Shown here in pieces: positions 18,181 to 26,690 of a stretch of 64,000 nt of DNA. The stretch covers positions 106,074-170,073 of the forward strand of contig SMNH02000007.1 in NCBI GenBank assembly GCA_006383075.2. Reading direction: 5' to 3'. The first letter of the stretch is position 1. Every line of letters begins with the position of its first letter. The notes under the pieces were generated by a model. It worked only from the letters and a program-made list of their open reading frames with translations, had not been told where the DNA came from and searched no databases. A program made the translations under genes and the position numbers. This stretch comes from Kordia sp. TARA_039_SRF (GTDB lineage: Bacteria; Bacteroidota; Bacteroidia; Flavobacteriales; Flavobacteriaceae).

Positions 18181-18396
18181 TTAATTTCCGCCTCCAGAAC
18201 AAATCTTAGCACCACCATTCAAACGACATGCTTCTTCCATGGTGTCGCAGCTCTTTATAGAGTATTCTTTTCCGTCATTGCATAATACGGTAGCATTGTT
18301 GTGCAATTCAGGTGCATTTCCAAATCCAGCTACGATGGATTTCATTTCCGATCTGCTTAAGTTTTTTCGGGTTTTTAGGTTGATTGTTGTTTTCAT
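18181..18396 (-). CDS. small bacteriocin-like precursor peptide 3
   Basis: 71 residues. Leader MKTTINLKTRKNLSRSEMKS then IVAG; the KNLSRxEMKxIxxG pattern is the bacteriocin-type leader of Bacteroidota, different from that of peptides 1 and 2, with AG in place of GG. The core contains four Cys (LCND, KSCD, EACR, KICS) and ends in GGGN. It sits between the VKOR-fusion gene (59 bp upstream) and the first TlpA gene (120 bp downstream) on the same strand, so cotranscription with disulfide enzymes is likely. Function unknown; a secreted disulfide-stabilised peptide is the best guess. Confidence 0.7.
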   Translation of the reverse strand: MKTTINLKTRKNLSRSEMKSIVAGFGNAPELHNNATVLCNDGKEYSIKSCDTMEEACRLNGGAKICSGGGN

Positions 18397-18455
18397 AATA
18401 AAAATAAATTAATTAGTAAATGCCTACTCTATTACTAGCTTTTCGGCTTCCGCTT

Positions 18456-20018
18456 TTATGGTTTAGAAGTATCTTCTATTAAATCATCAATAAAATGGCT
18501 GAGGTCATCAATAGCATACGATTCGGGAAGGATATAGCTATTTACTAAAAGAGCAGGAGTGAAGGTGATTTTGTGCTGTAAACACCAATTTCGTTGTTGT
18601 TGTAGTATGTGGAGAATTCTTTTTGAATCAAAGTTTTGTTGGTATTTCGCTAACCATTTTTCATAATCTTGAGTTTGATACCAAAAATCCAAAGCTCTAA
18701 AAAATGCTTCATCACCTTTTGTTTCATGCAAATGATATAACTGTTGTAAAAAATGTACATCTTCTTCATGAAAATGATTAAAATTTACGTTGTAGAGAAG
18801 CCTAACAGCAATTGCGTCAGCGTAGGTTTCTAATAGCTTTCTTAATTGTTGTAAGGGTTTTTTGCAAAATCCGCAGTATGGACTCGTAATAAAATCAAGG
18901 GTCACGTGTGCATCAGGATTTCCAAAAGTTAAGGTAGGCGGAGTAGCAACTGTTTTAGAAGTTGAAGTAAGGGTGTTTTTGAAAATTGTATAATTACGTT
19001 TAAATCTATGAGCGAGAATTTGCTCGTGTTTTAGGGTTTGATTTGTAATTAAAATATGTTTTAAAAAATACCAACCAAGAGCAATAGCAAAGAAGAGAAA
19101 AGCGGCAAAATTGTACTGAGAAAGCGGTATTTGATTAAAAGAAGCAATGTTTGGTAAGCTAATTACGTATACCAATTCTAACAGAATGATACCTGCAATA
19201 GACATACAAATTGCACATCGTTTTTTTACGACAGCAAACTGATAATACAGTGAAAACAGAATAACAGGAATAGCTGTAAATACTATTATTTTTTGAAGGG
19301 AAACATACCATTGAAATGTATATGTAGCTACAGAAATTGTAAATGCAAGAAGTTGGTATGTAAAAAAGACAAAACACAAATCGCTCAAGACAGTCAATTT
19401 TCCAGCGTTTTTCATTACACTCTTACAACTCGTAGTAGTTTCTCCGTCACACAAAGCGGCTACAACGGGATTTTTTATATTAAAAATATCTTTCAAAGTC
19501 ACCATTGAAAGTGTAAAACCGAAAACGGGTAATAAAAAGAAAATTAAATACGGAAGCGATTGAAAATATCCTGTAAACAATCCGAAAAAAGATAAAACAC
19601 AAAGTGTCAGTAGTATATGTTTCCACGAATAGCGCGTTTTTTTCTGATGAGTTTCTTCGTTATTCTCAATCAGAAATACAATGCCAAGCCATTCTTGCAA
19701 TAGATTGTTTTTGGAAATAGTTCGCTTTTCGGAGTTTTCGTAAATAGTATATCGATGAGAATTTTTAATTTCCACAAGCGCTAAGGAATCTTCTTGTGCG
19801 TGTTTAAATTTTGTCATGAAGAAGTTCGGCAATGCGTCAATTTCGGAAGATTGCACATGCAAAGCACCATTTTCTACATTAAAAAAACGCAGTGTATCAC
19901 TTAAAGCCAATAACGACGGAAACGCTGGATGCGATTCGTATTGTATAATAAACTCTCTTTTATTAAGATGAATATTTCGTTTTTTCAAATACAAGAACAA
20001 AAAACGTAGATTGTTCAT
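18456..20018 (-). CDS. C39-like / VKOR / DsbA-type triple fusion
   Basis: 520 residues. Residues 1-115 resemble the peptidase C39 fold used for GG-leader recognition (HPAFPSLLALSDTLRFFNVE) but contain no Cys, so it cannot be a cysteine protease. Residues 130-325 are a VKOR-type four-to-five-helix membrane domain with the loop pair C190/C198 and the quinone-side CAIC at C268/C271. Residues 360-515 are a DsbA-like thioredoxin domain with CGFC (C382/C385) and cis-Pro in FTPALLV. VKOR passes electrons from the thioredoxin partner to quinone, so the protein should be a self-contained disulfide-forming machine. The degenerate C39 part may dock leader peptides (inference). It lies directly upstream of precursor peptide 3. 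Confidence 0.85.
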   Translation of the reverse strand: MNNLRFLFLYLKKRNIHLNKREFIIQYESHPAFPSLLALSDTLRFFNVENGALHVQSSEIDALPNFFMTKFKHAQEDSLALVEIKNSHRYTIYENSEKRTISKNNLLQEWLGIVFLIENNEETHQKKTRYSWKHILLTLCVLSFFGLFTGYFQSLPYLIFFLLPVFGFTLSMVTLKDIFNIKNPVVAALCDGETTTSCKSVMKNAGKLTVLSDLCFVFFTYQLLAFTISVATYTFQWYVSLQKIIVFTAIPVILFSLYYQFAVVKKRCAICMSIAGIILLELVYVISLPNIASFNQIPLSQYNFAAFLFFAIALGWYFLKHILITNQTLKHEQILAHRFKRNYTIFKNTLTSTSKTVATPPTLTFGNPDAHVTLDFITSPYCGFCKKPLQQLRKLLETYADAIAVRLLYNVNFNHFHEEDVHFLQQLYHLHETKGDEAFFRALDFWYQTQDYEKWLAKYQQNFDSKRILHILQQQRNWCLQHKITFTPALLVNSYILPESYAIDDLSHFIDDLIEDTSKP

Positions 20019-20230
20019 TTAATTAGTCTTAGTTTGAAGCTAAATATATCAAATTTTGTAAGTTAAAAATTACGGAAAACCTTAATTCGACCAAAAATAC
20101 TTACAATTAGGGATGCGCTCTCCTTAGTTTTGCGGAGCATGTATGTAATTGATATTTCGTTTTTTACCAAAAAAGTCAATTATAAAAACGCAATGATAAA
20201 TGCCTTTTTACAACTGACTTTTAAATAGCT

Positions 20231-20280
20231 ACTCGATAATCGAGATTTATAATGCTTCGACGCTTGTGTTGAAATACTTT
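20231..20280 (+). repeat. repeat R2, copy A (truncated)
   Basis: Contains the palindrome CTCGATAATCGAG (20232-20244) and TCGACGCTTGTGTTGA, matching the first two hairpins of the copies at 35101-35206 and 56062-56166; the third hairpin is missing. Confidence 0.7.
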
Positions 20281-21856
20281 ATTGTATGAATGTTTGTGGT
20301 TGCATATCGTCAATCATGCGTTCAAAAACTTTTGTATTGGAAGGACTTGGAGCACTATTCATCAAAATATTACCGTTTCTACCAAAAATGACATAACGCG
20401 GAATTTGTTGTACTTGCAATGCGTTCGCCAATGGAGATTTGTTGCCTTTTAATAGTAAATAGGAATTTCTAAAATGTAATGTTTCGCTTAGTTGCTCCTG
20501 TTTTGCCAACCATTTTTCTTTATCGATATCTATGGAGAGATAAATCCATTCAACATTATTTTCTACGGAAAGTCGGTCTTTAAACGGTTTATTTTCCTTG
20601 ATTTGTTTGATACACGGCGGACACCAACTTGCCCAAAAATCGACTACTTTTATACGTTTTGTAGAACGATCAAAAATATCCTGCAAGGTTATCGTATCGC
20701 CCAAATGATTTACCATTTTGGCATACAAAGCTGATTCGGATAACCCAAAATCATATCGCAAAATATCTTCTTTAATCGCTTCCATTTTGTCAATATATGA
20801 CGCTTTATCTGTAACAGTTTTGGAGAAGTTATCAATCAAATGCAACATATATTTTCTGTTTTCCTCATTATAGGCAAATCCCTCATTATAATAATCCCAA
20901 ATCATTCTTCCTATGGCGTAATCTTTTAAATCGCCATCCAAATGATTGTCGATATACGTTTTCTCAGCTTCTAGTTTTTCCTTTGAATACAACGGATAGT
21001 CAGAGGTTTCAAAATAATGCCGAATAAAATCATTTAAACAGTTTTTAAAATAATGACCGTGATTCAATGCAGTACGCGATGCTATAAAATCTGAAATTTG
21101 TATGTTGTCTAAATAATCAGAAATGTCAAAAATCGTTTCTTTTTCTACGGATTCTTTTTGGATTAAATTTTTTAACACATCCGATTGACTAAAATAGAGT
21201 TCAGTACTTGCGGCTTTTACGTTTTTGGGATTAATTAAATTAAAATAATATTCAAACTTTAAAAAATCATTGAAAACCTTTGTAAAATCTCCAGAAATCC
21301 CGTGTTTACGATAATATTTTGTAGCAAATTCTTGTTTTTCGTCGTAAATGGATTGTATGGTTTTCTTGTACCGATAAATATCATTTTGATAATGCTCTTT
21401 AGAATAATCACGTGTATTATTGGTTAATAAAGTATATAAATTGTTCTTTACGGCATTTTTTCCAGTAAAAAGAATTTTTTTATTGTTGACTTCAAAAGAA
21501 ATCGTATCACTTGGAGAAATATAAATATACGTGCGATAAAATGCCTTATCTCCAGAAGGACTAAACTCCATCAGCATGGATTTTTTAATATCTTTTAGGA
21601 CAATTTTGCCAGAATCTTCATGGATAGTTTTTTCAACTTTTTTATGTGATTTACCAAAAAGATATGTACTGTTCATTAAATTTGGACGCTTAAAAATGCC
21701 CATATCTTTTGATTTTCCTACAATAACAATAGTTGGTGCAGAAATGCTGCGACCAATGTCAATAGGTTTATTTTTTGGTAGAAAATTAGCAATCAATACC
21801 ACTAAAATTATCACTGTAAAAAGTGGCATATACGAAGAATAGATTTTTTTTGACAT
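20279..21856 (-). CDS. membrane-anchored TlpA-like thiol-disulfide oxidoreductase 2
   Basis: 525 residues, paralogue of the protein at 16414-18060 with the same layout: N-terminal anchor helix (about 10-26), a periplasmic region of about 330 residues, and a thioredoxin domain with DFWASWCPPC (C412, C415) and IPRYVIF. Shared blocks such as KENKPFKDRLSVENNVEWIY are unchanged between the two. It is the first gene of the minus-strand disulfide group, 260 bp ahead of the VKOR fusion, with repeat R2 copy A in the gap. Role in folding or repair of exported Cys peptides is inferred from context. Confidence 0.85.
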   Translation of the reverse strand: MSKKIYSSYMPLFTVIILVVLIANFLPKNKPIDIGRSISAPTIVIVGKSKDMGIFKRPNLMNSTYLFGKSHKKVEKTIHEDSGKIVLKDIKKSMLMEFSPSGDKAFYRTYIYISPSDTISFEVNNKKILFTGKNAVKNNLYTLLTNNTRDYSKEHYQNDIYRYKKTIQSIYDEKQEFATKYYRKHGISGDFTKVFNDFLKFEYYFNLINPKNVKAASTELYFSQSDVLKNLIQKESVEKETIFDISDYLDNIQISDFIASRTALNHGHYFKNCLNDFIRHYFETSDYPLYSKEKLEAEKTYIDNHLDGDLKDYAIGRMIWDYYNEGFAYNEENRKYMLHLIDNFSKTVTDKASYIDKMEAIKEDILRYDFGLSESALYAKMVNHLGDTITLQDIFDRSTKRIKVVDFWASWCPPCIKQIKENKPFKDRLSVENNVEWIYLSIDIDKEKWLAKQEQLSETLHFRNSYLLLKGNKSPLANALQVQQIPRYVIFGRNGNILMNSAPSPSNTKVFERMIDDMQPQTFIQ

Positions 21857-22731
21857 ACATCTTTATATAAAATTTGATGAGATAATTACGAATCAATATC
21901 CTTTAGAGAAATTGACAATTCAAGTTGCAGTATACCATTTAGAAGCATGACAAATTTGTCTTTTAAATGAAACTGATTGTTGAGAAGAATCTAAAAGTAC
22001 ACTAAATGAAACTAAAAGTATACAAGTCTCATTACGAAGTACTGCAACTACAGCTATAACTTGAAGAAAAACTATCTGAAAAGGTGAAAATTGGCCCAAT
22101 AATCACAAAGAAACTGTCTTGTCAAAAAAGCTTTTCTGTTATTTATAACTTAGATCAATTCAGGAGTATTTCCTCTGCCAACATGTAATCTCGCGCATCT
22201 CTATTCTAGTAAGCTTGTGTAAGTTTTTTGAATTCTTTTTTTTCATGATGTAAAGTTTTAGTGTTAACTGTTCCTTGATGGTTTTTGTGGTCAATGAGTA
22301 AAATAATGCTCTAATTTTGGCTTAAAAGAGTTCGTGAAGAGTAATTTTAATATAAAAAAATGGTGCAAACCTTTTGTGAAGCGTCTAAGGAATATTTTCT
22401 GTAAGTGAAGAAATATGCGCACAAACAATGAACAATGTATAACTTGAAATGTTCGTGGCAAATTCATTCTGATTTAATTTTAATGAGACGTATATTTCCT
22501 TGATTTAAAAAATTACGTGAAACCGTAAAATCTTACTTAAATGTAAGAAAATATATTAAATAAAATGAATTTTGACAGTTTTTTAACTAAAAATATAACA
22601 AAAAGCTAGCTTTTATCCTCAAAACTGATGATTTTTAAGATGTAATTATGTCATAAAAATGCTCTATAAATGACGATTCAAAAAAGTAGTAAAATGCGGC
22701 TAGATAGTTAAAAACGTATCAATAAACATAT
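21857..22731. other. 875-bp intergenic region without a convincing gene
   Basis: Very A/T-rich. On the minus strand, around 22170-22330, short open runs interrupted by stops read like coding remnants (for example EKKEFKKLTQAY, stop, NRDARDYMLAEEIL), which may be a decayed small gene. No hairpin terminator, tRNA or repeat family member was recognised. Confidence 0.45.
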
Positions 22732-23436
22732 TTATGCCATTGTTTTTCCAATATCATCTATTTCAGAAAACGTACTACTTGTTTCCCTGAGTATTGTCTC
22801 AAGCTTAGAAATTCTATGAATAAAATATAAAGCGCATGCAATAGCAATGAGAGTCGTCACTTTTGAGGCAATAACATATACATTTGCGTCTGCAAATGCA
22901 TCAATATCTCTGGCGGATATGGCTTTTTCTTGTGCTCTAGCAGCAAAACTTTCAAAAAAATTATTTCCAATGTATAAAAACCACCATACTCCGACAAAAG
23001 TAGCATCTCTATCAATCCTGAAACTGCTGTTTAACTCTTTAATTGCATATTGAGTTTTTAAGAAAATTTCTTTTCCTACTTTATACGGACGATAAAAATT
23101 TATCAACGGAATGAAAAATGACCATGCAGCTCCATTTTCGCTATATTCCGTAGGTTGATGTCTGCGTATCAAGTTTCCGTACGCTCTTTTGAACCAGCGT
23201 ACAAAAAATACAATCGTAACAATATATATCACCAATCTAAAGATATAAGTGATTTGTATTACCGAATCTAAAAATTCAATACTCTCTAATTCTTCTCTTT
23301 TGAATGAAAAATTTCGTAAAAGGCTATTTTGATAAATCGTAATAAGAATCAATATAAAATTTACACAAACAGCAGCAATAAATATAAGTACAGTGTCTTT
23401 GCTTCTTGGGGAATTGTCTTTAACGTCTTCTATCAT
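22732..23436 (-). CDS. DUF4328 membrane protein
   Basis: 234 residues with about four hydrophobic helices (near 17-38, 52-76, 108-125 and 185-210). RWFKRAYGNLIRR followed by EYSENGAAWSFFIPLINFYR and PYKVGKEIF is the DUF4328 signature (conserved WxxxPixNLxrPy-like stretch). Inner membrane, function unknown. It begins 9 bp after the DJ-1/PfpI gene ends, so the two are probably cotranscribed. Confidence 0.8.
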   Translation of the reverse strand: MIEDVKDNSPRSKDTVLIFIAAVCVNFILILITIYQNSLLRNFSFKREELESIEFLDSVIQITYIFRLVIYIVTIVFFVRWFKRAYGNLIRRHQPTEYSENGAAWSFFIPLINFYRPYKVGKEIFLKTQYAIKELNSSFRIDRDATFVGVWWFLYIGNNFFESFAARAQEKAISARDIDAFADANVYVIASKVTTLIAIACALYFIHRISKLETILRETSSTFSEIDDIGKTMA

Positions 23437-23445
23437 GTTTTTTTA

Positions 23446-24216
23446 TTATTTTGAAATTACCGTATGCGGATAACCATCCAATGTCCAATCAATTACCAAA
23501 CCGCCAGCCAAACTTTTCGCGATTTCTTTTCCATACAAATGTTCACACAAGTACAAAGCTGCTTCAAAAGATTTGGCACCGCCAGCAGACGTAATATATT
23601 TTCCATCGTGTACAAATAAAGTATTGTCTTTGATGTCTAACTTCGGAAACATTTCGCGCATCTTCTCAATATCGCTTGGAAAAGTCGTAGAAGCAACATC
23701 TTTCAACAAACCTGCTTTTGCCAATACAAATGCACCATCGCAATGAGACGTCACAAATTGTGCATCTTTTGCTACGTTTTGTACAAAAGAAATCATCGCT
23801 TCGTCTTCCAAATCAGTATCCAAATGATGTTCTGCGCTTGGCACAACCAAAATGTCAATCTTTGGCAAACTATCGTTCAAATAATTAAAATCTGGCAAAA
23901 TTCGCATGCCTTCAAACGTTCGGACAGGTTGGTCTGTATTGGCAACGGTAAACACGTTCATCGCTTTGATATTTTCGCGGTAAATGGTATGTTGAAAAAT
24001 ATCGTAAGGTGCTGTTAATTCCGTATTATACACGCCATCCATAATCAAAAATCCGACATTATAACGATTCGGTTCTAGTGTTGGGAATTGCTTTTTTGGC
24101 GAACTTTCTTCTGGAATTTCGGTAGACGAAATTTTGGCATCTTTCGAAGCATTCGTTTCACAACTCACAATACAAAGCATAAACGTTAAAATGAGCAGTA
24201 TTTTTTTCATCATCAT
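23446..24216 (-). CDS. DJ-1/PfpI-family lipoprotein
   Basis: 256 residues. Lipobox CIVSC (Cys19) predicts export and lipid anchoring. The remainder is a DJ-1/PfpI (GATase1-like) domain: VGFLIMDGVYNTELTAPYDI, IDILVVPS, and the nucleophile elbow FVTSHCDGAFVLAKAGLL with C159, then a downstream GGAKSF. Members include proteases, chaperones, glyoxalases and isonitrile hydratases; the activity cannot be assigned. An envelope-located version is less common. Start may be any of the three consecutive ATGs. Confidence 0.82.
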   Translation of the reverse strand: MMMKKILLILTFMLCIVSCETNASKDAKISSTEIPEESSPKKQFPTLEPNRYNVGFLIMDGVYNTELTAPYDIFQHTIYRENIKAMNVFTVANTDQPVRTFEGMRILPDFNYLNDSLPKIDILVVPSAEHHLDTDLEDEAMISFVQNVAKDAQFVTSHCDGAFVLAKAGLLKDVASTTFPSDIEKMREMFPKLDIKDNTLFVHDGKYITSAGGAKSFEAALYLCEHLYGKEIAKSLAGGLVIDWTLDGYPHTVISK

Positions 24217-24365
24217 ATAATAGCGATTAATAATTTGTAAATTTAGCCATTAAAAAATTACAAATCCTAAGGAATGAAATGAACCTTCACGCTTATTTTG
24301 ATAAAAATTCAAAATAATGACGGTAAATTCCATCTGACCAAATCCAAAAATAATTAAAATTACAG

Positions 24366-26294
24366 ATGAAAAGCTTTCTAAAACTCACCCTAATTCTAGC
24401 ATTTTTATGTGTTTCCTGTACAAAAACGACCAAATCTACTAAAGATACAGTAAAAGTTGAAGATACGTACGTACAAGATCATTACGATAAAAAGGAAGTA
24501 ACTATCGAAATGCGCGACGGAATTAAGTTACATACAACTATTTATTCGCCAAAAGATAAAAGTCAAACGTATCCAATTTTAATGATGCGAACGCCGTATA
24601 GTTGCAAACCGTATGGTGAAGATAAATTCCGTAAAAAAATTGGACCGAATGTGCATTTGATGAAAGAAGGAAACATCATCGTATATCAAGATGTGCGTGG
24701 TCGTTGGATGAGTGAAGGCGTGTATGATAACATGCGCGCGTACATTCCAAACAAAACAGACAATACACAAGTTGACGAGTCTTCCGATACTTACGATACG
24801 ATTGAATGGTTGGTAAATAATGTTGAAAACAACAACGGAAACGTAGGAACGTGGGGAATTTCATATCCAGGGTTTTATGCTACATATTCCACAATTGACG
24901 CGCATCCAGCACTGAAAGCAGCATCGCCACAAGCCTGTATTGGCGATTTCTTTTTTGACGATTTTCATCACAATGGAGCATTTTTGTTAAGCTATTTTAG
25001 AGCAGTTTCTTTATTTGGAACGATGAAAAATGTGCCAAAAGATTCTGCGTGGTACAAATTACCCGATTTAGGCACGAAAGACCAATATCAATTTTTCTTA
25101 GATGCAGGACCGTTGAGCAATTTGAATAGTTATTTTGAATATGAAAAATTGGACAATGTCATTACGTCACAATCGGATCAGGTAGATGATGTTTTTTGGA
25201 AAGAAATCATTGATCATCCAAATTATGACAGTGTTTGGAAGCCAAAAGGATTGATTCAAAATTTAAAAGATATAAAACCATCCGTTGCCACAATGATTGT
25301 TGGCGGATTTTTTGATGCGGAAGATTTATACGGACCTTTTGAAACCTATAAAACCATTGAAAAGCACAATCCTGAAAATTACAACACCATGGTTTTCGGA
25401 CCTTGGGATCACGGGCGATGGGCGCGAACAGATGTGAAAAACTTTGTAGGGAATTACTATTTTGGGGATTCCATTTCGCTTAATTTTCAACGCGATGTGG
25501 AAACGAAATTCTTCAATCATTTCCTAAAAGGAAAAGGCGATAAAAATACAGGTTTGCCAGAAGCGTATGTTTTTGATTCTGGAAAGAAAGAATGGAATAG
25601 TTTTGAAAGTTGGCCACCAGCAAATACCACAAAACAAGCGATGTATTTGAACGCAAATCAAGAATTGTCAACTACAAAAAACGGTACTACAAAAGAAGTA
25701 TTTGTGAGCGATTTAAAACGTCCTGTTCCGTATTCGGAAGACATTAAAACGGTGTTTACGCCAAGAAAATACATGACAGACGATCAACGATTTGCTGCAC
25801 GTCGACCAGATGTGTTGATTTTTGAAACGGATGTTTTGGAAGAAGATTTTACCCTTGCGGGAGACATCATGGCAAAATTACAAGTCGCAACTACAGGAAC
25901 CGATGCCGATTGGATTGTAAAAATCGTAGATGTACATCCAGCAGATGCGGAAGAACAGGAGGAAGGGATGCAAGATCACTTAGCCATGAGCAATTATCAT
26001 TTAATGGTACGAAGTGAAGTGATGCGCGGACGTTTCCGTAACAGTTTTGAAAATCCAGAACCGTTTGTGCCAAATCAAAAAACGGCGGTAAACATCAAAT
26101 TACAAGATGTAATGCACACGTTTAAAAAAGGACACAAGCTTCAAATTCAAATACAAAGTACGTGGTTTCCATTGATTGACTTGAATCCGCAAACGTTTGT
26201 GCCAAATATTTACAAAGCCAAAGAAGAAGATTTTCAAAATCAAACACATACAGTTTTCAATGATTCTAAGATTGAGTTTACAGTGTTGAAGTGA
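24366..26294 (+). CDS. CocE/NonD-family hydrolase lipoprotein
   Basis: 642 residues. Lipobox CVSC (Cys18) after a hydrophobic signal. Alpha/beta-hydrolase domain with nucleophile Ser166 in WGISYPGFYA, a cap region, Asp in GGFFDAEDLYG and His in FGPWDHGRW, then a C-terminal jelly-roll (about 490-640) like X-Pro dipeptidyl peptidases and cocaine esterase (PepX_C). Probably hydrolyses acyl-peptide, glutaryl-7-ACA-type or X-Pro substrates in the periplasm. Transcribed alone, divergent from the DJ-1 gene with a 149-bp spacer. Confidence 0.87.
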   Translation: MKSFLKLTLILAFLCVSCTKTTKSTKDTVKVEDTYVQDHYDKKEVTIEMRDGIKLHTTIYSPKDKSQTYPILMMRTPYSCKPYGEDKFRKKIGPNVHLMKEGNIIVYQDVRGRWMSEGVYDNMRAYIPNKTDNTQVDESSDTYDTIEWLVNNVENNNGNVGTWGISYPGFYATYSTIDAHPALKAASPQACIGDFFFDDFHHNGAFLLSYFRAVSLFGTMKNVPKDSAWYKLPDLGTKDQYQFFLDAGPLSNLNSYFEYEKLDNVITSQSDQVDDVFWKEIIDHPNYDSVWKPKGLIQNLKDIKPSVATMIVGGFFDAEDLYGPFETYKTIEKHNPENYNTMVFGPWDHGRWARTDVKNFVGNYYFGDSISLNFQRDVETKFFNHFLKGKGDKNTGLPEAYVFDSGKKEWNSFESWPPANTTKQAMYLNANQELSTTKNGTTKEVFVSDLKRPVPYSEDIKTVFTPRKYMTDDQRFAARRPDVLIFETDVLEEDFTLAGDIMAKLQVATTGTDADWIVKIVDVHPADAEEQEEGMQDHLAMSNYHLMVRSEVMRGRFRNSFENPEPFVPNQKTAVNIKLQDVMHTFKKGHKLQIQIQSTWFPLIDLNPQTFVPNIYKAKEEDFQNQTHTVFNDSKIEFTVLK

Positions 26295-26432
26295 TGCTAG
26301 AAACGCTGCCGCTTTAGATTTTTAGAGGGTTAGAATCGCTTCGCTTTTAGATGGCTGGACGTGCTTTCGCACTTTTAGTATGTTGGTATTTTTGTAGGTT
26401 GGAATGTTGGTTTTGAGTTCATTTTCTCAAAC

Positions 26433-26484
26433 CGTCACTTCGAGTGATTTTTCGTAGAAAAATTGTATCGAGAAGTGCTTTGAA
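26433..26484 (+). repeat. repeat R3, copy A
   Basis: CGTCACTTCGAGTG followed by a variable hairpin and TTGTATCGAGAAGTGCTT. The same outline occurs at 53626-53675, and a degenerate version near 38210-38250. Confidence 0.75.
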
Positions 26485-26565
26485 AGACTAAATGTTAACA
26501 TCAAAATATATTTGTTTAAAAACGTAAATAATTAAACTCACAAATAATAAGCGTAATGTGTGAGA

Positions 26566-26593
26566 AGCTGAATTAAGTTCAGCTTGACGAAGT
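26566..26593 (+). repeat. repeat R4, copy A
   Basis: AGCTGAATTAAGTTCAGCTT with GACGAAGT after it; AGCTGAA/TTCAGCT forms a hairpin. One mismatch from the copy at 53562-53589. Confidence 0.75.
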
Positions 26594-26654
26594 TTTCATG
26601 ACAAGACCAAAAAATCATTCAATCTTTTAATTATTCAATCATTGAATACAAACA

Positions 26655-26684
26655 AAAAAAATCAGCTCCTAAAAGCTGATTTTT
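26655..26684 (-). terminator. terminator of the ABC-MscS-regulator operon
   Basis: Perfect 12-bp stem AAAAAATCAGCT (26655-26666) and AGCTGATTTTTT (26673-26684) with a 6-nt loop, immediately past the stop of the minus-strand regulator. Symmetric A/T flanks may let it work both ways. Confidence 0.85.
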
Positions 26685-26690
26685 TTGTTA

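Larger units (their letters stand above)
26295..26690. other. intergenic with repeats R3 copy A and R4 copy A and a terminator
   Basis: No gene seen. After the hydrolase stop are short hairpin-forming segments (GAATCGCTTCGCTTTT, CGTGCTTTCGCACTTTT), then R3 (26433-26484), R4 (26566-26593), and the terminator at 26655-26684 belonging to the minus-strand operon. Confidence 0.7.
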
